Source of the DNA: Candidatus Saccharimonadales bacterium
GTDB lineage: Bacteria > Patescibacteriota > Saccharimonadia > Saccharimonadales > UBA4665
Length of the DNA stretch: 8,830 bases
Assembly (NCBI GenBank): GCA_025450135.1
Contig: JANWHZ010000001.1
Span: 1 to 8,830 of the forward strand
Reading direction: 5' to 3'
The notes under the pieces were generated by a model. That model searched no databases, was not told where the DNA came from, and was given only the letters and a program-made list of their open reading frames with translations. The position numbers and the translations under genes were made by a program. Shown here piece by piece: positions 6,280 through 8,830 of this stretch (positions are counted from its first letter, which is position 1; every line of letters starts with the position of its first letter).

Positions 6280-6606
6280 ATGCAGCGCATTAAGGATAAC
6301 AGCGCCGGTATGGCTCTTGTCGAGGCTGCCGTAGCAGTACTCGTGCTCGCAGTCATTGTAGCCGGCAGTATATATGTTATTAACCATCGGCCGGCCGATA
6401 CCAGTACTACGGCTTCTACTACCACTACCAACACTACATCGTCTCAGCCTGGTACAACCGCGAGTATCGATCAGCTGACACAAAATGACGCGCAAAGCGA
6501 GCAACAAAGCGCTACCGCTGGTGACGCACAGACTCAACAAGACGCCTTGAGCGCGAATAGTGCCGCCAGTAACGTCGGAGGAGCATACGATGAATCGACT
6601 TTCTAA
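6280..6606 (+). CDS. Type IV prepilin-like (pseudopilin) small surface protein
   Basis: A 108-aa protein with a short charged leader MQRIKDNSAG, then MALVE and an unbroken hydrophobic helix to about residue 35. Gly10 at -1, Met11 at +1 and Glu15 at +5 form the class III prepilin signal cut by prepilin peptidase (PilD); Glu5 is the residue that docks subunits in the pilus. After the helix the protein is a low-complexity Thr/Ser/Gln/Asn/Ala tail (39-108) with no globular pilin head, so it is more likely a minor pilin, pseudopilin or pilin-anchored stalk than a major pilin. The RBS AAGGA is 5 bases upstream. The last 17 bases overlap the next gene, implying coupled translation. Type IV pili are known in Saccharibacteria. 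A plain single-pass membrane protein is the alternative. Confidence 0.65.
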   Translation: MQRIKDNSAGMALVEAAVAVLVLAVIVAGSIYVINHRPADTSTTASTTTTNTTSSQPGTTASIDQLTQNDAQSEQQSATAGDAQTQQDALSANSAASNVGGAYDESTF

Positions 6607-7360
6607 TATTGTACGTTCGTCCACGCTCATCGGTTCAAGCCTAGCGCTTGCCGCAATTACTGTTGTACCTACGACCAGCTATGCGCTCTCATCCTCAAGC
6701 AGCGCATTCTGCACTAACCTGCCAAACAGAGCAGCAACGGTGACCAACCAAATAAGTACCTTAATAGACAAAGTGCATACAGCTTGGTCGACGCAAGACC
6801 AGAAAATTGCTGCCGACGAGCAAAAAGTTGACCAAGAAGTCGCTACCGACCGGCAGGCTGCGGATACGAAGCGCGATACTGAGTTTACGCAGCTGAAAGC
6901 AAAGGCGACAACTGACACTGAAAAAGCAGCGGTCGATACCTACATTAGTGCTGTCAATGCAGCAGTATCCACGCGTCGCAGCGCCTATGACGCTGCCCGT
7001 CAGACGTTCCGCTCTGGCCTGCAAAGCGCTTTAACAGCTCGCCGCGATACCATAGGGTCACAGATGACAACTTTCCAGGGCACAGCCAGCACCGCGCTGA
7101 GCACCGCTGAAGCAGCTTGCAACAGCAACCCCGCCAATGGTCCGTCGATTCGTACCACATTAGTAGCCAGCCTTAAGTCCGCCCGGACGACATTCCAAAG
7201 CGAACGCCAATCTGATGGGCAGCTCAGCACCACAGTCAAACAGCTTGCCGCAACCCGCGACGCATCGTTCAAAACTGCTGATCAGACGTTTGATTCAAGC
7301 ATGTCTGCTGCACGTACTGCGCTTAAGTCAGCATTTGGTTCGAGCAGTACATCAGTATAG
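6590..7360 (+). CDS. Secreted alpha-helical coiled-coil protein with two cysteines
   Basis: I chose the ATG at 6590 because GGAGGAG lies 6 bases upstream; an upstream in-frame ATG at 6560 has no RBS and would put ten polar residues before the signal. Product 256 aa. The signal peptide has Arg3/Arg9, a hydrophobic core STLIGSSLALAAITVV and a likely cleavage after SYA (residue 32). The mature part is almost entirely helical and rich in Ala, Thr, Gln, Lys, Arg and Asp, with heptad-like stretches (about 48-165 and 175-248). Cys41 and Cys167 are the only cysteines and could form one disulfide tying the two helical halves. Repeated TRR/ARR and AxxTF patterns suggest an internal duplication. Similar proteins, as I recall, are widespread and uncharacterised in Patescibacteria. 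Its overlap with the prepilin-like gene suggests a shared surface role. Confidence 0.7.
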   Translation: MNRLSNIVRSSTLIGSSLALAAITVVPTTSYALSSSSSAFCTNLPNRAATVTNQISTLIDKVHTAWSTQDQKIAADEQKVDQEVATDRQAADTKRDTEFTQLKAKATTDTEKAAVDTYISAVNAAVSTRRSAYDAARQTFRSGLQSALTARRDTIGSQMTTFQGTASTALSTAEAACNSNPANGPSIRTTLVASLKSARTTFQSERQSDGQLSTTVKQLAATRDASFKTADQTFDSSMSAARTALKSAFGSSSTSV

Positions 7361-7682
7361 TGGCCAGTCACCAGCCCGAAATAACCTTGTAGCAAGCATA
7401 CGAACAAGTAGCTGTTTGCCATCGTAATTATGGTGATAACCTTTGGGCGTACTAGCTGCTGGCATGGTGAAGCTTACAGCTAGACGCATCGATTAACGGC
7501 CAGCTACGACTGTCTACGTTCAGCTGGCTCCATATTGAAGAGCCACGAGGCCCACTTGGGAAAAGCGGAGATAGCCTACTGTAAGGCTTAAACCTCGGCG
7601 ATAACTACGTGTATGCGTTGCGGTCGACGTTACACCATAGAATACACCTGCACTTGATTGGGTACGCTTGCGATGGACGTTA
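7361..7682. other. Gene-free 322-bp stretch with a chain of inverted repeats
   Basis: No credible ORF lies here between two convergent genes. Written on the plus strand, these pairings are visible: GCGT-(A)-CTAGCTG (7447-7458) with CAGCTAG-ACGC (7477-7487), 11 bp with one bulge; GCCAGCT (7499-7505) with AGCTGGC (7522-7528), plus inner ACG/CGT; GGCTC (7526-7530) with GAGCC (7540-7544), which competes with the previous arm; CGAGG (7546-7550) with CCTCG (7593-7597) enclosing CCC/GGG (7551-7560) and AGCCT/AGGCT (7573-7588), a possible three-way junction; and GTGTA/TACAC (7609-7635) with inner CGT/ACG. No clear promoter or T-tract terminator fixes a strand. It may be an unrecognised structured RNA, shared 3' UTR structure, or chance. 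Confidence 0.35.
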
Positions 7683-8830
7683 CTAACGCCAGATTAGTTT
7701 GTATACTTTCATCTTGTCTGGCAGCTGATTGACGTAGGGAATGAACGGAAACGCCAGCATGGTTAGGAGCAGTGATCCGAAAATGAGTGCTCCGTCGCGG
7801 TCGCCATTATTATCGCTTGCGAGCACCGTGTGGTTGAGCAGCCCGATGGGGAGCAGCCACCAGGCACCAGGGGTTTTGCCTTTTTCTTCTCGTACCATGC
7901 CATACTGATCAGTTGTTATGCCTAGTATTGTCGCTTCGTCAGACAATACTCCAGTGTCGGAAAGAAACCTGTCGGTGGCAGTAGCTGGCTGAATATGAGC
8001 AGCAAACGCAGCGTTACTCAGCGACGGTTCATATAGGCCAACCTGCGCCATTGTCGTAAGGTCAGCTACGACCGTCATAACTGGGCTTGATGGCTTCTGC
8101 GCCTGGGTGTCGTCCTTGGTAAAGTAGTCCTCTGCTTCTTTCAGCTGTTGCTGCTGCACCCTGCTTGATTCAGCATTGAACGCCGCCAGCGCATTTGCTT
8201 GGGTTCCCTGCTGCACTTGGTAATATTCTTGATACGGTATGTCAATGTACACTTGCCGCGTATTGAATGTGTAGGGGTCTATGTTGTCCATATAGGTAGC
8301 GGTGTTTGACGACAGGTCAAATTCTGACGTTACTGTCTTACCGAAGAGTAACGGGTCATCTTGAGCAATTGTCTGAATCGTGGTCGGTTTGATGTACGGC
8401 GATGGAAACAAAAACGCCAGCAGTAAGACTGTTGCAACCGCTAGGCCACCGCGTATGAATAGTACGCCGTGGTTCGCGGGCACTGTCTTGACCTGTATTT
8501 CTTTTCGATACGGTTTCGCGATACCGAGCACACGCACCAGTAGGTAATGGAAGAAGAGTAGGCCAATAAGCACGAGCGGCACCACCACAACATGAATACC
8601 GAATATCTGGCTCTGGTTGAGTGGATTGAGCAAGTTTCCCAAGCCCGCACCATTGTAGAAGTCAGCTCCCTGCAAACTTCGCCACTGAGATGAATAATCC
8701 CCACGCAGTACATAGCCAAACTCAGTTTCGGCGATCACGATGAATAACATCAGCACGCCGAGCATCCACGATAAGCGGCGAGGTTTCTTGAATCCAGAGG
8801 TAAAGAAGACGACGAGTAAATGCAACAGAA
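7683..8830 (-). CDS. Divergent cytochrome b (b6-like) protein, N-terminus beyond right edge
   Basis: The frame is open to the right edge. The first possible start inside, TTG at 8825, is probably an internal Leu, so at least two N-terminal helices are missing. Numbered from that Leu: HLLVVFFTSGFKKPRRLSW (2-20) matches the cytochrome b6 stretch after the haem bn ligand ([20 protein letters not shown]), with His2 as ligand. GIHVVVVP (His78) and FFHYLLVR (His93) match the two helix-D haem ligands with the same 15-residue spacing. FPFIPYVNQLPDKMKVYKLIWR is a typical C-terminal end. So it should bind two b haems and work in quinol oxidation, with partners outside the window. Oddities: a polar insert of about 160 residues (143-305) between helix E and the last helices, and GAWW (310-313) where the quinol-site PEWY motif is expected. 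Confidence 0.75.
   Translation of the reverse strand, partial: LLHLLVVFFTSGFKKPRRLSWMLGVLMLFIVIAETEFGYVLRGDYSSQWRSLQGADFYNGAGLGNLLNPLNQSQIFGIHVVVVPLVLIGLLFFHYLLVRVLGIAKPYRKEIQVKTVPANHGVLFIRGGLAVATVLLLAFLFPSPYIKPTTIQTIAQDDPLLFGKTVTSEFDLSSNTATYMDNIDPYTFNTRQVYIDIPYQEYYQVQQGTQANALAAFNAESSRVQQQQLKEAEDYFTKDDTQAQKPSSPVMTVVADLTTMAQVGLYEPSLSNAAFAAHIQPATATDRFLSDTGVLSDEATILGITTDQYGMVREEKGKTPGAWWLLPIGLLNHTVLASDNNGDRDGALIFGSLLLTMLAFPFIPYVNQLPDKMKVYKLIWR

Noticed and set aside
6560..6589. Earlier ATG for the secreted coiled-coil protein
   Set aside because: It has no RBS and would place ten polar residues before the signal peptide; ATG 6590 has GGAGGAG at 6 bases.
6211..6630. 139-aa minus-strand ORF over the pilin-like gene
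   Set aside because: It is antisense to two genes with good RBS sites and sensible signals; its own sequence is Cys/Arg/Ser-rich with no domain or RBS.
7215..7427. 70-aa plus-strand ORF extending past the coiled-coil gene
   Set aside because: It is out of frame with the secreted protein, low in complexity, and has no RBS.
7361..7682. tmRNA, RNase P RNA, SRP RNA or tRNA
   Set aside because: The conserved cores (GTTCGA T-loop, GAGGAAAGTCC, ACAGAA, GGAAGCA) were not found on either strand.
1..8830. CRISPR array, insertion sequence, prophage or defence system
   Set aside because: No regularly spaced repeats, transposase, integrase, nuclease or toxin-antitoxin motifs were seen.

Overview
The window most resembles a piece of a Patescibacteria/CPR genome, probably a Saccharibacteria-like lineage. 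This is an inference from gene content: a short class III prepilin-like protein next to a secreted coiled-coil protein, several small multi-membrane proteins typical of that group, sparse Shine-Dalgarno sites and -10 boxes very close to start codons. TGA ends real genes (the CDF-like gene and the 192-aa gene), so this is not the Gracilibacteria code in which TGA is glycine. No rRNA, tRNA, insertion sequence or CRISPR array was seen.

Layout. (1) 1-480, minus strand: a membrane protein cut by the left edge, preceded by a compact transcription unit with a near-consensus promoter, a strong RBS, a 30-codon ORF and a 13-bp hairpin terminator. Almost every base of this unit between the start codon and the terminator can be placed in a perfect or near-perfect hairpin, and the start codon lies in two mutually exclusive pairings. 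This is the most unusual structure in the window. (2) 492-1142, plus: a CDF-fold cation transporter homologue that has lost most of its metal ligands and its C-terminal domain. (3) 1147-4564, minus: three membrane-protein genes in a row, namely a GT-C-like protein, a PQ-loop-like protein and a drug/H+ antiporter-type MFS protein. (4) 4653-6196, plus: a two-gene DrrAB-like ABC-2 exporter with a one-base stop/start overlap. (5) 6280-7360, plus: the prepilin-like gene overlapping a secreted, two-cysteine coiled-coil gene. (6) 7361-7682: a gene-free 322-bp stretch with a chain of inverted repeats. (7) 7683-8830, minus: a divergent cytochrome b that runs off the right edge.

Functionally the window is dominated by the cell envelope: at least eight of the ten protein genes are membrane or exported proteins. 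The ABC pair and the pilin/coiled-coil pair are the only clear functional units. No defence, secretion or biosynthetic system is evident. The best candidates for something undescribed are the two structured non-coding or dual-function loci, the metal-site-less CDF protein and the cytochrome b with an altered quinol-site motif.
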